Shown here piece by piece: positions 15,900 through 24,520 of a stretch of 64,000 bases of DNA. Under the pieces are notes generated by a model, which searched no databases, had not been told where the DNA came from, and saw only the letters and a list, made by a program, of their open reading frames with translations. Position 1 is the first letter of the stretch. The number at the start of each line of letters is the position of its first letter. The DNA is from an uncultured Allomuricauda sp. Its GTDB lineage: Bacteria > Bacteroidota > Bacteroidia > Flavobacteriales > Flavobacteriaceae. Both the position numbers and the translations under genes were made by a program. The stretch spans positions 930,001-994,000 of the forward strand of contig NZ_CANMOO010000002.1 in the NCBI RefSeq assembly GCF_947499585.1, given 5' to 3'.

Positions 15900-16472
15900 A
15901 TGTTCCAAATAGGAAAAACCATTGTTTCTGAAGAGATCATAAGTAACGATTTTGTTTGCAATTTAAACGCTTGTAAAGGAGCTTGTTGCGTAGATGGACA
16001 ATACGGTGCCCCTTTAGAAGATTCTGAAACAGAAGTGCTAGTGGACATTTTTAAAGATGTTAAGCCTTATCTGCGCGAAGAGGGCATAGAAGCAATTATG
16101 GAACAAGGGGCTTTTGTAAAGGGAGAAGATGGAGAATGGGAAACCCCTTTGGTTAATAAAAGTGAATGTGCATATGTTATTTTTTCAGAGAATGGGATTT
16201 CAAAGTGTGGCTTAGAAGAAGCTTACAATGATGGTGCAACAACATGGAAGAAACCAGTTTCATGTCATTTGTATCCTGTTAGAACAAGAGAATATTCAGA
16301 ATTCACTGCTGTTAACTATCACAAGTGGGAAATTTGCAATCCTGCATGTAGTTTAGGGCAAGAATTGAAGGTTCCTGTGTACAAGTTTGTAAAGGAAGCT
16401 TTGATTAGAAAATTTGGGGAAGATTGGTATAGAGAATTGGAGGAAGTGGCGTTGGAAACCGCTAAACGGTAG
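15900..16472 (+). CDS. DUF3109-family cysteine-rich protein
   Basis: A 190-residue soluble protein with many conserved cysteines: C20, C25, C29 and C30 (FVCNLNACKGACC), then SECAY, SKCGL, SCHLYPVR and ICNPACSLG. The pattern resembles the YkgJ/zinc-or-iron-chelating families and suggests a metal or Fe-S site. No biochemical function is known for DUF3109. It ends in an 11-bp tail-to-tail overlap with the convergent histidine kinase gene. Confidence 0.8.
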   Translation: MFQIGKTIVSEEIISNDFVCNLNACKGACCVDGQYGAPLEDSETEVLVDIFKDVKPYLREEGIEAIMEQGAFVKGEDGEWETPLVNKSECAYVIFSENGISKCGLEEAYNDGATTWKKPVSCHLYPVRTREYSEFTAVNYHKWEICNPACSLGQELKVPVYKFVKEALIRKFGEDWYRELEEVALETAKR

Positions 16473-18429
16473 GAATATCCAATATTACTTTTGTACCTCT
16501 TGGGGTGCCGTTTTCGTCAAACAAATCAACAAAATCCACTTCAAAGCTATTTTGGTAATCTTTGGAAAAGTTGGCCAAGCGTTCTTTGGTGATTCGAATA
16601 CCAACAGACTTCCTTTTTAATACTCTATTTTCCTTATTAGTCTGGGCTACACCTCGCCCAACACCATTGTCCACGATCTCTATGGATACATGGCTCTGAT
16701 TTTTCTTTTTGACGTTTAGATGAATAATTTTTTCACCTTCTTTAGGTGAAAGACCATGCCAAAGTGAATTTTCCAAAAAGGGTTGTAATGCCAACGAAGG
16801 CACTTTTATGCTATCTGGATTGATACTCTTATCCACCGAAATCTTAAAGTCTATTTCATTGGAAAACCGTATGTTTTCAATATTCATGTATAGTTCTACG
16901 GTTTCTAGTTCCTCTGCTAAAGTGATTTCCTTTACTGAGGAAGCCTCTAATATTTTTCGGATTAACTTAGAAAATTTGTTTAAATAATGTACCGCATTTT
17001 TTTGCTCGTTGTTTATAATGTACAGTTTAATCGAGTTCAACGAGTTGAACAAGAAATGAGGATTCATTTGGCTACGGAGCATGCTTTGTTCTAAAGTAAG
17101 AACCCTTTTTTCGTTCTTACTTTGATATTGACGATATAGAATATATAGTATGGAAGAAATTAGCCCTACGATTAATGCGCTAACCAATAGGGTAGTCTGA
17201 TTCTTTCTAAGCCGTAGACGCACAATTTCATTTTCTTTTGCCAGCACAGAAATCTGATTATTCTTTTTGTCCGCTTCATATCGGACAATGATATCGTTCA
17301 TGTACCTAAAATTGGTAGCACTGGAAATCTCCTCATCGTACTCATCTGCTTTTTTATAATACTCGTAAGCTACCTTATAGTTGCCACGGGTTTCTTCAAA
17401 ATCAGAAAGCTTCTGATAGGCATACAATATATTACTTGGGATGTTATGGGTTTGTGCCATCTCTAAACCCTCTATAATAAAATTTTGTGCCTTGTCATAA
17501 TTGCCCAATTCTGTATGTGCCCAACCTGTATTGATAAATACCAATGGGGTAATAAAATAGTCGCCTATGGTCCTTGACGGCTCAAGTAGAGGTTCCAACA
17601 GCACCAATGCGGCATATGGCATATCTTGTTTAAGATAAATCTGGGCAAGACTGTTTTTGCAGATAATCTTACCGTAGTCGGAGTTGATTTCTTCATTATA
17701 AACAAGCGACTTTCTATAGTTTTCCATCGCACCTTCTAAATCATCTTTCAGTTCCAGACAATTTCCAATATTTTGGTAGTTGATTGCTAAACCTAGCTTA
17801 TTGCCAAGCTCTTCCTCAAATTTTAAAGCTCTTTTAAACTGAATAATGGCAAGGTCGTATTGCTCCAGGGTTTGGTAGAGGTTGCCGATACAATTTAATG
17901 AAACATTAATGTTTCTTTTAATATGGTGGGATGGGTTCTCTACCTCCTCAGCAAGCTCTAGGGCTTTTTGATTATAATCCAAGGCGGTCTTAATTGCATC
18001 GGTTCGTCTGTAAACCACGCCTAGCATGTTAAGGGCTCTCACTTTTAGTTCGGTATTGTTGGCTTCTTCGGCTAATTCCAATGCTTTTTCATGAAGATCA
18101 ACAGCCAACTTGAACTTGGAAATGTTACGGTATTTTGCTCCAATTTGGTCCAGCGCATAGGATTGTCCTTCCAAATAGTTTTCCTTTTCGCACAAATCAG
18201 CAAAATATCGTAATAAGGTAGTATCTCTCTTTTCGGATTTCAACTCGGTATCCAAAGAAAGATAGCTCTTGGGGTTCATTTGGATAATCCTTCGAGCTTT
18301 ATCCTTAAACGCTTCTGGAATTTCTTGAGAGAAGATGCTATATGGAACCAGAAAAAGGAAAAAAAATAAGACTAAAATATTTTTTTGCGGATGTAGGCTT
18401 TCGGTTTTTATAGCTTGTATTTTAAACAC
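16462..18429 (-). CDS. TPR sensor histidine kinase, LytS/YehU type
   Basis: A 655-residue sensor kinase. A signal sequence (about 17-34) is followed by a periplasmic TPR array (about 70-370; repeats such as LNMLGVVY, IGNLYQTLEQYDLA and NIGNCLELKDD), a single membrane segment (about 412-432), a coiled linker, the His_kinase block with phospho-acceptor H458 (SQMNPHFLFNSLNS), and an HATPase domain with DNGVGRG. It should autophosphorylate and pass phosphate to the LytTR regulator encoded 15 bp upstream on the same strand. The TPR part probably senses an envelope peptide or protein. This architecture is common in Bacteroidota. Confidence 0.85.
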   Translation of the reverse strand: MFKIQAIKTESLHPQKNILVLFFFLFLVPYSIFSQEIPEAFKDKARRIIQMNPKSYLSLDTELKSEKRDTTLLRYFADLCEKENYLEGQSYALDQIGAKYRNISKFKLAVDLHEKALELAEEANNTELKVRALNMLGVVYRRTDAIKTALDYNQKALELAEEVENPSHHIKRNINVSLNCIGNLYQTLEQYDLAIIQFKRALKFEEELGNKLGLAINYQNIGNCLELKDDLEGAMENYRKSLVYNEEINSDYGKIICKNSLAQIYLKQDMPYAALVLLEPLLEPSRTIGDYFITPLVFINTGWAHTELGNYDKAQNFIIEGLEMAQTHNIPSNILYAYQKLSDFEETRGNYKVAYEYYKKADEYDEEISSATNFRYMNDIIVRYEADKKNNQISVLAKENEIVRLRLRKNQTTLLVSALIVGLISSILYILYRQYQSKNEKRVLTLEQSMLRSQMNPHFLFNSLNSIKLYIINNEQKNAVHYLNKFSKLIRKILEASSVKEITLAEELETVELYMNIENIRFSNEIDFKISVDKSINPDSIKVPSLALQPFLENSLWHGLSPKEGEKIIHLNVKKKNQSHVSIEIVDNGVGRGVAQTNKENRVLKRKSVGIRITKERLANFSKDYQNSFEVDFVDLFDENGTPRGTKVILDIPTV

Positions 18430-18444
18430 AGGTGTCTTGGGAAG

Positions 18445-19179
18445 TTATAGCATATCCAAAAAATCAGATTTCTTTTGCCTAGAGACGGGAATTTTATGGT
18501 TGGATTCCAAAACCACATAACCGTCCGTTTTCAAAAATTCTTTTATCTTGTTTAAGTTGATGATATATGAATTATGTATTCTAAAAAAGCTGTTATCCGG
18601 CAATAAATTGTTTACTTCCTTGAGCTTTTTTGTCAATAAGATTTTTTGCCCATCGCTTAAAAAAATAGTGCTGTAATTGCCATCAGATTCCGCATAAAGT
18701 ATATCATCACTATTTAAGAACAACAATTTGCCATCGGTGTTTATTGTTATCTTTTTACTATGGGATTCCGCATTAAAGTTCAACAAAATTTTCTCCAACT
18801 TGTCAATAGTCAAATTTTTGGTGTTGTACTTTTTTATTTTGGAAATGGTTACCTGAAGGTCATCAGTATCAATGGGTTTTAACAGATAGTCAATGGCCTC
18901 ATTCTTTAAGGCCTGAAGTGCATATTGATTATAAGCCGTGGTAATAACAACAGGAAAATCCTTGTTCTTTAGATTTTTAATAAACTGAAAACCATCCATT
19001 GCCGGCATTTCAATATCTAAAAAGAGACAATCTGGGGTATTACGCTCAAGATAGTCCAAAGCTTCATGCGCATCTGTAAAAGACGCAATTATGTCAACTT
19101 CATCGCTCAGGTTGGTCAACTCCCAACTTAAACTTTGTAAAGCTTTTACCTCATCATCTACAATAACTGCTTCTAACAT
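18445..19179 (-). CDS. LytTR-type response regulator
   Basis: A 244-residue two-component response regulator. The receiver domain has D9/D10 acidic residues, phospho-acceptor D55 (LFLDIEMPA), a conserved T in VITTAYNQY and K in DYLLKPID. The LytTR DNA-binding domain covers about 140-244 (DDILYAESDGNYSTIFL, FFRIHNSYIINLNKI). It is transcribed first, followed after 15 bp by its cognate kinase gene. LytTR proteins bind two direct repeats one or two helical turns apart; a repeat of exactly that geometry lies upstream at 19361-19395. Confidence 0.9.
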   Translation of the reverse strand: MLEAVIVDDEVKALQSLSWELTNLSDEVDIIASFTDAHEALDYLERNTPDCLFLDIEMPAMDGFQFIKNLKNKDFPVVITTAYNQYALQALKNEAIDYLLKPIDTDDLQVTISKIKKYNTKNLTIDKLEKILLNFNAESHSKKITINTDGKLLFLNSDDILYAESDGNYSTIFLSDGQKILLTKKLKEVNNLLPDNSFFRIHNSYIINLNKIKEFLKTDGYVVLESNHKIPVSRQKKSDFLDML

Positions 19180-19360
19180 TCTTTATATTAAATCAATTTC
19201 AAATTTAGGACTATTCTGTATAAGGTATTTAAAAATATGTGCTAATGGACACTTAGCGCTTATAATTGGTAAAAAAAGGAACGTATTGAGATTTTGTAGA
19301 ACTTTGCTTTAGTTGGAACTGCTTGTCCCAATAAGCCTTATAGGGTCAAAAAGGCCAAAA

Positions 19361-19395
19361 ACCATTTATACATAAAATGCAACCGATTATACATA
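19361..19395 (+). promoter_or_regulatory. direct repeat with 21-bp period, candidate LytTR binding site
   Basis: ACCnnTTATACATA occurs at 19361-19374 and again at 19382-19395, exactly 21 bp apart; the 9-bp core TTATACATA is identical in both copies (12-bp spacer). Two direct repeats with a 21-bp period are the known site form of AgrA, YpdB and BtsR (LytTR family). It lies 181 bp from the LytTR regulator start and 74 bp before a small peptide ORF; a -7-like TATAATTTG starts at 19421. Confidence 0.55.
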
Positions 19396-19469
19396 CTAGG
19401 CCCGGCGGAGTCTTTTCTTTTATAATTTGGCTCTATCAAAAATTAAGAAACAACCTTAATGATGCTACA

Positions 19470-19589
19470 ATGAAAAAGTGTGTTGTATTATTCGTGATTT
19501 TGATATTTACTCTAATATTTGCTGCTGTGTTAGAGAGTAAAGATTTAAAAATGCAGTCAGATTGGGACAAAGTCGTCAATGTAGACTAG
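19470..19589 (+). CDS. small membrane peptide ORF (39 residues)
   Basis: The peptide begins MKKCVVLFVILIFTLIFAA: two lysines, then a hydrophobic stretch of about 17 residues forming a signal peptide or membrane anchor, then a charged tail ESKDLKMQSDW. It starts 74 bp after the candidate LytTR repeat, in the right place to be its target. I do not recognise the family. The frame continues after the TAG at 19587 for many codons, so it may be the intact N-terminus of a decayed longer gene rather than a genuine peptide gene. Confidence 0.35.
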   Translation: MKKCVVLFVILIFTLIFAAVLESKDLKMQSDWDKVVNVD

Positions 19590-19841
19590 AGTGTTTCAAC
19601 AGAACAAGTTCATATACATTACCAACAAACAAGTGTACGGCCGAGCAACCAACCTCTTGATTTTAGAAACTGCTTGCAAAATAAAATCTTCGGCTATACT
19701 AAGGTTTTGAATTTTGGTTTTGGGTTTCGGGGGAACTACCTAAGATTAAAGTACATTCCAAGGTTAAGCTGAAAATGGCCGTACTGTTTGGTAATGGAAT
19801 TCAACAAAGTGGCTTTAAGCGCAATTTTCATAAATAATTAA
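19590..19841 (+). pseudogene. possible decayed reading frame downstream of the small peptide
   Basis: The frame of the small peptide ORF continues past TAG (19587) for 60 open codons to TGA (19770), then 22 more to TAA (19839), which abuts a strong terminator. Across 19377-19841 only two internal stops occur in about 154 codons of AT-rich DNA, far fewer than chance would give. The translated remnant includes VLNFGFGFRGNYLRL, beta-strand-like in composition. I cannot name a parent family, so this is tentative. Confidence 0.3.
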
Positions 19842-19881
19842 GACCAAAAAGTATATTACAATATACTTTTTGGTCTTTTTT
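19841..19881 (+). terminator. strong intrinsic terminator
   Basis: Perfect 16-bp stem (19841-19856 with 19861-19876; arms begin AGACCAAAAAG), 4-nt loop TACA, followed by a T-run. It ends whatever is transcribed from the 19.4-19.8 kb region. Confidence 0.85.
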
Positions 19882-20099
19882 GTTATTGTTGAATCTTGAC
19901 AAAAAAACTTCACTGGCGCCATAATCCCAGCAGCCCAAGGAACATCACTTGCGAACCTAGATTTCAACATGTTGTGTTAAAAACTTTACATTGGTTTTGA
20001 TAAAACAAACTTTACAGTCTGGTTACATTTTTGAATCTTTGTTTGCCCTGTTCGCTAGGAATTTTCCTTTCCAAATTATAAACTTTGTAACAATTACGT

Positions 20100-21086
20100 A
20101 TGTCAACAGCCATTGAGCCCATATTAGAAGAAAATGAAGATAGATTTGTAATTTTTCCAATTAAGCATGATGATCTTTGGGAATGGTACAAAAAATGCGA
20201 GGCTTGTTTTTGGACTGCCGAAGAAATAGATCTTCATGAAGACTTGACGGATTGGAATAATAAATTGAATGATGACGAGCGTTATTTTATAAAACACATC
20301 CTTGCATTTTTTGCTGCATCTGATGGTATTGTAAACGAGAATTTAGCAGAGAATTTTGTTAGTGAGGTCCAGTATGCGGAAGCAAAGTTTTTCTACGGAT
20401 TTCAGATTATGATGGAGAATATCCATTCAGAAACGTATTCGTTACTAATAGATACTTATGTAAAAGATGAAAAGGAAAAAAATATTCTTTTCAAGGCCAT
20501 TGAAAACTTCCCAGCAATCAAAAAGAAGGCAGATTGGGCCTTAAACTGGATTGAATCTCCAAGCTTTGCCGAAAGATTAATTGCATTTGCCGCAGTTGAG
20601 GGAATTTTCTTTTCAGGTGCTTTCTGCTCTATTTTTTGGCTAAAGAAAAGAGGCCTGATGCCTGGCCTTACATTTTCTAATGAGTTAATTTCTAGAGATG
20701 AAGGAATGCACTGTGATTATGCAGTTCATTTACACAATAAACACCTGATCAATAAAGTGCCAAAAGAGCGGATTACTGCAATTTTAACAGATGCTCTTAA
20801 TATTGAAAGAGAATTTATCACCGAGTCACTTCCGGCAAGTTTAATTGGAATGAACTCTAAATTGATGACACAATATCTGGAGTTTGTGACCGATAGATTA
20901 TTGGTGGAATTAGAATGTGAAAAAGTATATAATGCTACCAACCCATTTGATTTCATGGATATGATTTCACTTCAGGGCAAGACCAATTTCTTTGAAAAGC
21001 GCGTGTCTGAATATCAAAAAGCAGGTGTTTTGAACAAAGAAAAAGATGAAGATGCACAAAAGATCAGTTTTGACGCTGACTTTTAA
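20100..21086 (+). CDS. nrdB: class Ia ribonucleotide reductase, beta subunit
   Basis: A 328-residue R2 protein that houses the diiron-tyrosyl radical cofactor. Ligands can be placed by pattern: D75 (SDGIVNEN), E106 and H109 with radical tyrosine Y113 (ENIHSETY), E167 (VEGIFFSG), E201 and H204 (SRDEGMH). All are present, so this is a normal Y-radical subunit. It supplies the radical to NrdA for reduction of ribonucleoside diphosphates. The nrdA gene follows after 142 bp, a long gap for an operon, containing a hairpin at 21103-21127. Confidence 0.95.
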   Translation: MSTAIEPILEENEDRFVIFPIKHDDLWEWYKKCEACFWTAEEIDLHEDLTDWNNKLNDDERYFIKHILAFFAASDGIVNENLAENFVSEVQYAEAKFFYGFQIMMENIHSETYSLLIDTYVKDEKEKNILFKAIENFPAIKKKADWALNWIESPSFAERLIAFAAVEGIFFSGAFCSIFWLKKRGLMPGLTFSNELISRDEGMHCDYAVHLHNKHLINKVPKERITAILTDALNIEREFITESLPASLIGMNSKLMTQYLEFVTDRLLVELECEKVYNATNPFDFMDMISLQGKTNFFEKRVSEYQKAGVLNKEKDEDAQKISFDADF

Positions 21087-21102
21087 ATTGACCAACCTTT
21101 AA

Positions 21103-21127
21103 GAAAACACTACCCCTTGGTGTTTTC
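21103..21127 (+). other. hairpin in the nrdB-nrdA spacer
   Basis: Perfect 8-bp stem GAAAACAC/GTGTTTTC (21103-21110 with 21120-21127) with a 9-nt loop, not followed by a T-run. It could be a processing or partial-termination site that sets the nrdB:nrdA ratio. Confidence 0.45.
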
Positions 21128-21228
21128 ATGATCTTAACCTAACTAAGTGCGCTGGAATTTTTTCCGACGCGATTGAAGTGTATGCTGGTATAACCAACAA
21201 ACGTATCATTTAAAACAATAGTAGCCAC

Positions 21229-23706
21229 ATGTATGTAGTAAAAAGAGATGGAAGAAAAGAGCTGATCATGTTCGACAAGATCACGGCCAGGGTAAGAAAA
21301 TTGTGTTATGGCCTTAATGGGCTGGTAGATCCATTAAAAGTTGCTATGCGGGTCATAGAAGGGCTTTATGACGGTGTAACTACATCTGAATTGGATAATT
21401 TAGCAGCTGAGATTGCTGCAACTATGACTACCACGCATCCAGATTATGCAAAGTTGGCAGCTCGTATTTCAGTTTCCAATCTACATAAGAACACTAAAAA
21501 ATCCTTCTCGGAAACTATGAAGGATTTGTATGAATACGTAAATCCTAGAACCGGTAAGAAAGCACCACTTCTATCGGAGGAGGTTTATGAAGTGATTTCT
21601 GAAAATTCAGAAAAATTGGATTCTACAATTATTTACAACCGTGATTTTGGCTACGATTACTTCGGTTTTAAAACTTTGGAACGTTCATACCTGTTAAAGT
21701 TGAACGGTAAAATAGCAGAACGTCCGCAGCATATGTTGATGCGTGTTTCCATTGGTATTCATTTGAACGATTTGGATGCTGCAATAGAAACCTATGAGTT
21801 GATGTCTAAAAAGTACTTCACTCATGCTACACCTACTTTGTTTAATTCCGGTACGCCTAAGCCACAGATGTCTTCTTGTTTTCTTCTAGCAATGAAAGAT
21901 GACAGTATTGATGGTATTTATGATACGTTGAAGCAAACAGCAAAAATTTCACAATCTGCTGGAGGTATAGGTCTTTCTATCCACAATGTAAGAGCCACAG
22001 GATCCTATATAGCGGGCACTAACGGCACATCTAATGGAATTGTTCCTATGCTTCAAGTATTTAATGATACGGCTAGATATGTGGATCAAGGTGGCGGAAA
22101 GCGTAAAGGAAGTTTCGCAATCTATATGGAGCCATGGCATGCAGATATCTATGAGTTCCTCGATTTGAAAAAGAATCATGGAAAAGAAGAAATGCGTGCA
22201 CGGGATTTGTTCTATGCCATGTGGATTTCTGACCTTTTTATGAAAAGGGTAGAGGCAAACGAAGAGTGGACGTTAATGTGTCCTAACGAATGCCCTGGGC
22301 TTTTTACGCATCACAGTGAAGAATTTGAAGAACTATACTTAAAATACGAAGCAGAAGGCAAGGGACGTAAAACGGTAAGAGCACGTGAACTTTGGGAAAA
22401 AATATTAGAATCTCAAATTGAAACGGGCACACCTTATATGTTGTATAAGGATGCTGCCAACCGTAAAAGCAACCAGAAGAATTTAGGTACTATTCGCTCT
22501 TCAAACCTATGTACAGAGATTTTGGAATATACCTCTCCAGATGAAGTAGCGGTATGTAATTTAGCTTCCATCGCATTACCAATGTTCATAAAGAATGGTG
22601 AATTTGACCATAAAGAGTTGTTCAAGGTTACTAAAAGAGTAACAAAAAACTTGAATAAGGTTATAGATAGGAACTATTACCCAGTTAAAGAAGCTGAAAA
22701 TTCCAATATGCGCCATAGACCTATTGGTCTTGGAGTACAGGGCTTGGCAGATGCTTTCATAATGTTGCGTTTACCTTTTACAAGTGATGAAGCTAAGAAA
22801 CTGAACCAAGAGATATTCGAAACCTTATATTTTGCAGCAGTTACTGCCTCCATGGAGCAAGCAAAAGAAGAAGGACCATACTCGTCTTATAAAGGTTCTC
22901 CAATTGAACAAGGAGAGTTTCAGCATAACCTTTGGGGCATTAAAGACGAAGAACTTTCTGGACGTTGGGATTGGGCCAAATTGAGAAAAGAAGTAAAGAA
23001 AAATGGTGTTCGTAACTCCTTATTGGTAGCACCAATGCCAACAGCATCTACTTCTCAGATACTTGGTAATAATGAATGTTTTGAGCCATATACCTCTAAC
23101 ATTTATACCCGAAGAGTACTTTCAGGTGAGTTTATCGTAGTAAACAAACACCTATTGGAAGACTTGGTAAATTTGGGTCTTTGGAACGAAAGCATGAAGC
23201 AAGAATTGATGCGTGCCAACGGATCTATTCAACATATAGAAACTATTCCACAGGATATCAGGGAATTGTACAAGACGGTTTGGGAGCTTAGCATGAAAGA
23301 TATCATTGATATGAGCAGACAGCGTGGCTATTTTATTGATCAAAGCCAGTCTTTGAACTTGTTCATGGAAAATGCCAATTATTCTAAGTTAACGTCCATG
23401 CACTTTTACGCCTGGAAAAGCGGTTTGAAGACGGGTATGTATTATTTGCGTACTAAAGCGGCAGTGGATGCTATTAAGTTCACGTTGGACAATACTAAGA
23501 AGAAAGAAGTTCCTGTTAGTGTAGCTGCGGAAGCAGAAGTAGTAGCTGCAACACCTAACACTGCGGAAGTACTTAAGGTAGAAGTCACATCGGCAAGTCA
23601 ACAAGAAGTGGACGTACAGCCTATGAGTGCTGAAGAAATGAAAGAAATGATTGCACGCGCCAAAGAAGGCCAAGCAGACGATGACTGTTTGATGTGTGGA
23701 TCGTAG
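21229..23706 (+). CDS. nrdA: class Ia ribonucleotide reductase, alpha subunit
   Basis: An 825-residue R1 protein. An ATP-cone (about 1-95, [11 protein letters not shown] start) gives overall allosteric control by ATP/dATP. Active-site residues are readable: C217 (SSCFLLAM), N426/C428/E430 (SNLCTEILE) and C443 (AVCNLAS), plus the C-terminal shuttle cysteines in DDDCLMCGS. Before the tail lies a low-complexity alanine/valine-rich linker (about 765-800), a flexible arm. The enzyme makes deoxyribonucleoside diphosphates with NrdB. A bidirectional terminator follows at 23824-23850. Confidence 0.95.
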   Translation: MYVVKRDGRKELIMFDKITARVRKLCYGLNGLVDPLKVAMRVIEGLYDGVTTSELDNLAAEIAATMTTTHPDYAKLAARISVSNLHKNTKKSFSETMKDLYEYVNPRTGKKAPLLSEEVYEVISENSEKLDSTIIYNRDFGYDYFGFKTLERSYLLKLNGKIAERPQHMLMRVSIGIHLNDLDAAIETYELMSKKYFTHATPTLFNSGTPKPQMSSCFLLAMKDDSIDGIYDTLKQTAKISQSAGGIGLSIHNVRATGSYIAGTNGTSNGIVPMLQVFNDTARYVDQGGGKRKGSFAIYMEPWHADIYEFLDLKKNHGKEEMRARDLFYAMWISDLFMKRVEANEEWTLMCPNECPGLFTHHSEEFEELYLKYEAEGKGRKTVRARELWEKILESQIETGTPYMLYKDAANRKSNQKNLGTIRSSNLCTEILEYTSPDEVAVCNLASIALPMFIKNGEFDHKELFKVTKRVTKNLNKVIDRNYYPVKEAENSNMRHRPIGLGVQGLADAFIMLRLPFTSDEAKKLNQEIFETLYFAAVTASMEQAKEEGPYSSYKGSPIEQGEFQHNLWGIKDEELSGRWDWAKLRKEVKKNGVRNSLLVAPMPTASTSQILGNNECFEPYTSNIYTRRVLSGEFIVVNKHLLEDLVNLGLWNESMKQELMRANGSIQHIETIPQDIRELYKTVWELSMKDIIDMSRQRGYFIDQSQSLNLFMENANYSKLTSMHFYAWKSGLKTGMYYLRTKAAVDAIKFTLDNTKKKEVPVSVAAEAEVVAATPNTAEVLKVEVTSASQQEVDVQPMSAEEMKEMIARAKEGQADDDCLMCGS

Positions 23707-23823
23707 TTTGTACTGAGCTTATCAGTATGTGATAGTGTTTATTAAATAGATGCCTCGGAAAAGTTCACCCCACAAAGAACGACTTCTGAGGTATTTTTTT
23801 GAATTGAAAGAAATTCAGAAACT

Positions 23824-23850
23824 AAAAAGCCCCTTACAAAGGGGCTTTTT
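23824..23850. terminator. bidirectional terminator between nrdA and the subunit-3 gene
   Basis: Stem GCCCCTT/AAGGGGC (23829-23835 with 23839-23845) flanked by A5 and T5, so it can act on both strands. It separates convergent transcripts of nrdA and the carbohydrate island. A weaker imperfect hairpin with a T7 tail (about 23750-23802, ATGCCTC pairing with GAGGTAT) precedes it for nrdA. Confidence 0.85.
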
Positions 23851-23869
23851 TAACAATAAATGATATATG

Positions 23870-24520
23870 TTATAGGGACCAAGCCTTACCTTGGGTCAAT
23901 GTTTGTTCATCTTCACAACCAATATACTCGCCTGGAACAGGTAAATAAGCTAAAATCTCTTCACCTACATATTCTGAGGTCTTATACGACCAGATTGAAA
24001 GATCACGTAATGAATTGGCAAAACTATAGCGAGAGATTTCATCATCTAGCACCGCACCGCCATTTTCTTCTACAGCTTCAAAATAAGCCTCTAAGGCTTT
24101 TTCGTGAGCTTCTTCAACCTCATCTGTTCTTTTCTTGAGATATGTGGCGAAAACAGGCTCTAAATCCTCTTCATCCAACTCTGCAAGAGATTCTTTCTGT
24201 GCTGAAGCCAAAACTTTATCAGTAAACTTGCCCATGCCCATTTTTAGAAAATCTTGATGCTCTTTTGGAAGAACTTCATTCGCAAATTTATCTAAGAACA
24301 CATGTACATTTACTTCTGTGGCAGAAGGGGTATCGGTTTTTGGCAATAAGATATCTACCAGAGTATGTAAAACGGTCCCTTCATCTTTAGAAAAGAATTC
24401 CGGAGTCCAATCCAATACTTTCTTGCCATTACAGCTTTGTACTATTCCCAAAAGTGTTGGAGCAGCAATGGTATAACCAAAGGCCAGCCCCATATTTTTA
24501 AGTGCAACTCTTCTTTCCAT
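23870..24520 (-). CDS. gluconate 2-dehydrogenase subunit 3 family protein
   Basis: A 216-residue exported small subunit. The N-terminus MERRVALKNMGLAFGY is a twin-arginine signal with a following hydrophobic stretch. The body has the family pattern LHTLVDILLPKTDTPSA and a helical C-terminal half. Subunits of this family partner a GMC flavoprotein, carrying it through the Tat pathway and helping it pass electrons to a cytochrome. Its ATG overlaps the stop of the GMC gene by 1 nt (TAATG), a sign of translational coupling and 1:1 production. Confidence 0.85.
   Translation of the reverse strand: MERRVALKNMGLAFGYTIAAPTLLGIVQSCNGKKVLDWTPEFFSKDEGTVLHTLVDILLPKTDTPSATEVNVHVFLDKFANEVLPKEHQDFLKMGMGKFTDKVLASAQKESLAELDEEDLEPVFATYLKKRTDEVEEAHEKALEAYFEAVEENGGAVLDDEISRYSFANSLRDLSIWSYKTSEYVGEEILAYLPVPGEYIGCEDEQTLTQGKAWSL

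Larger units (their letters stand above)
19180..20099. other. gene-poor gap upstream of nrdB
   Basis: 920 bp between the divergent LytTR regulator and nrdB. It contains the direct repeat at 19361-19395, a 39-residue peptide ORF (19470-19589), a continuation of the same frame interrupted by stops (to 19841), a strong terminator (19841-19881) and about 220 bp of AT-rich DNA before nrdB. Near nrdB a TATAAACTTTG stretch resembles, but does not match, the -7 consensus. No tRNA or known riboswitch is seen. Confidence 0.6.

Noticed and set aside
16462..16472. Tail-to-tail overlap of DUF3109 and histidine kinase genes as a possible misassembly
   Set aside because: Both proteins have normal family C-termini, and small convergent overlaps (also at 14980, 38482 and 44483) are common in this genome.
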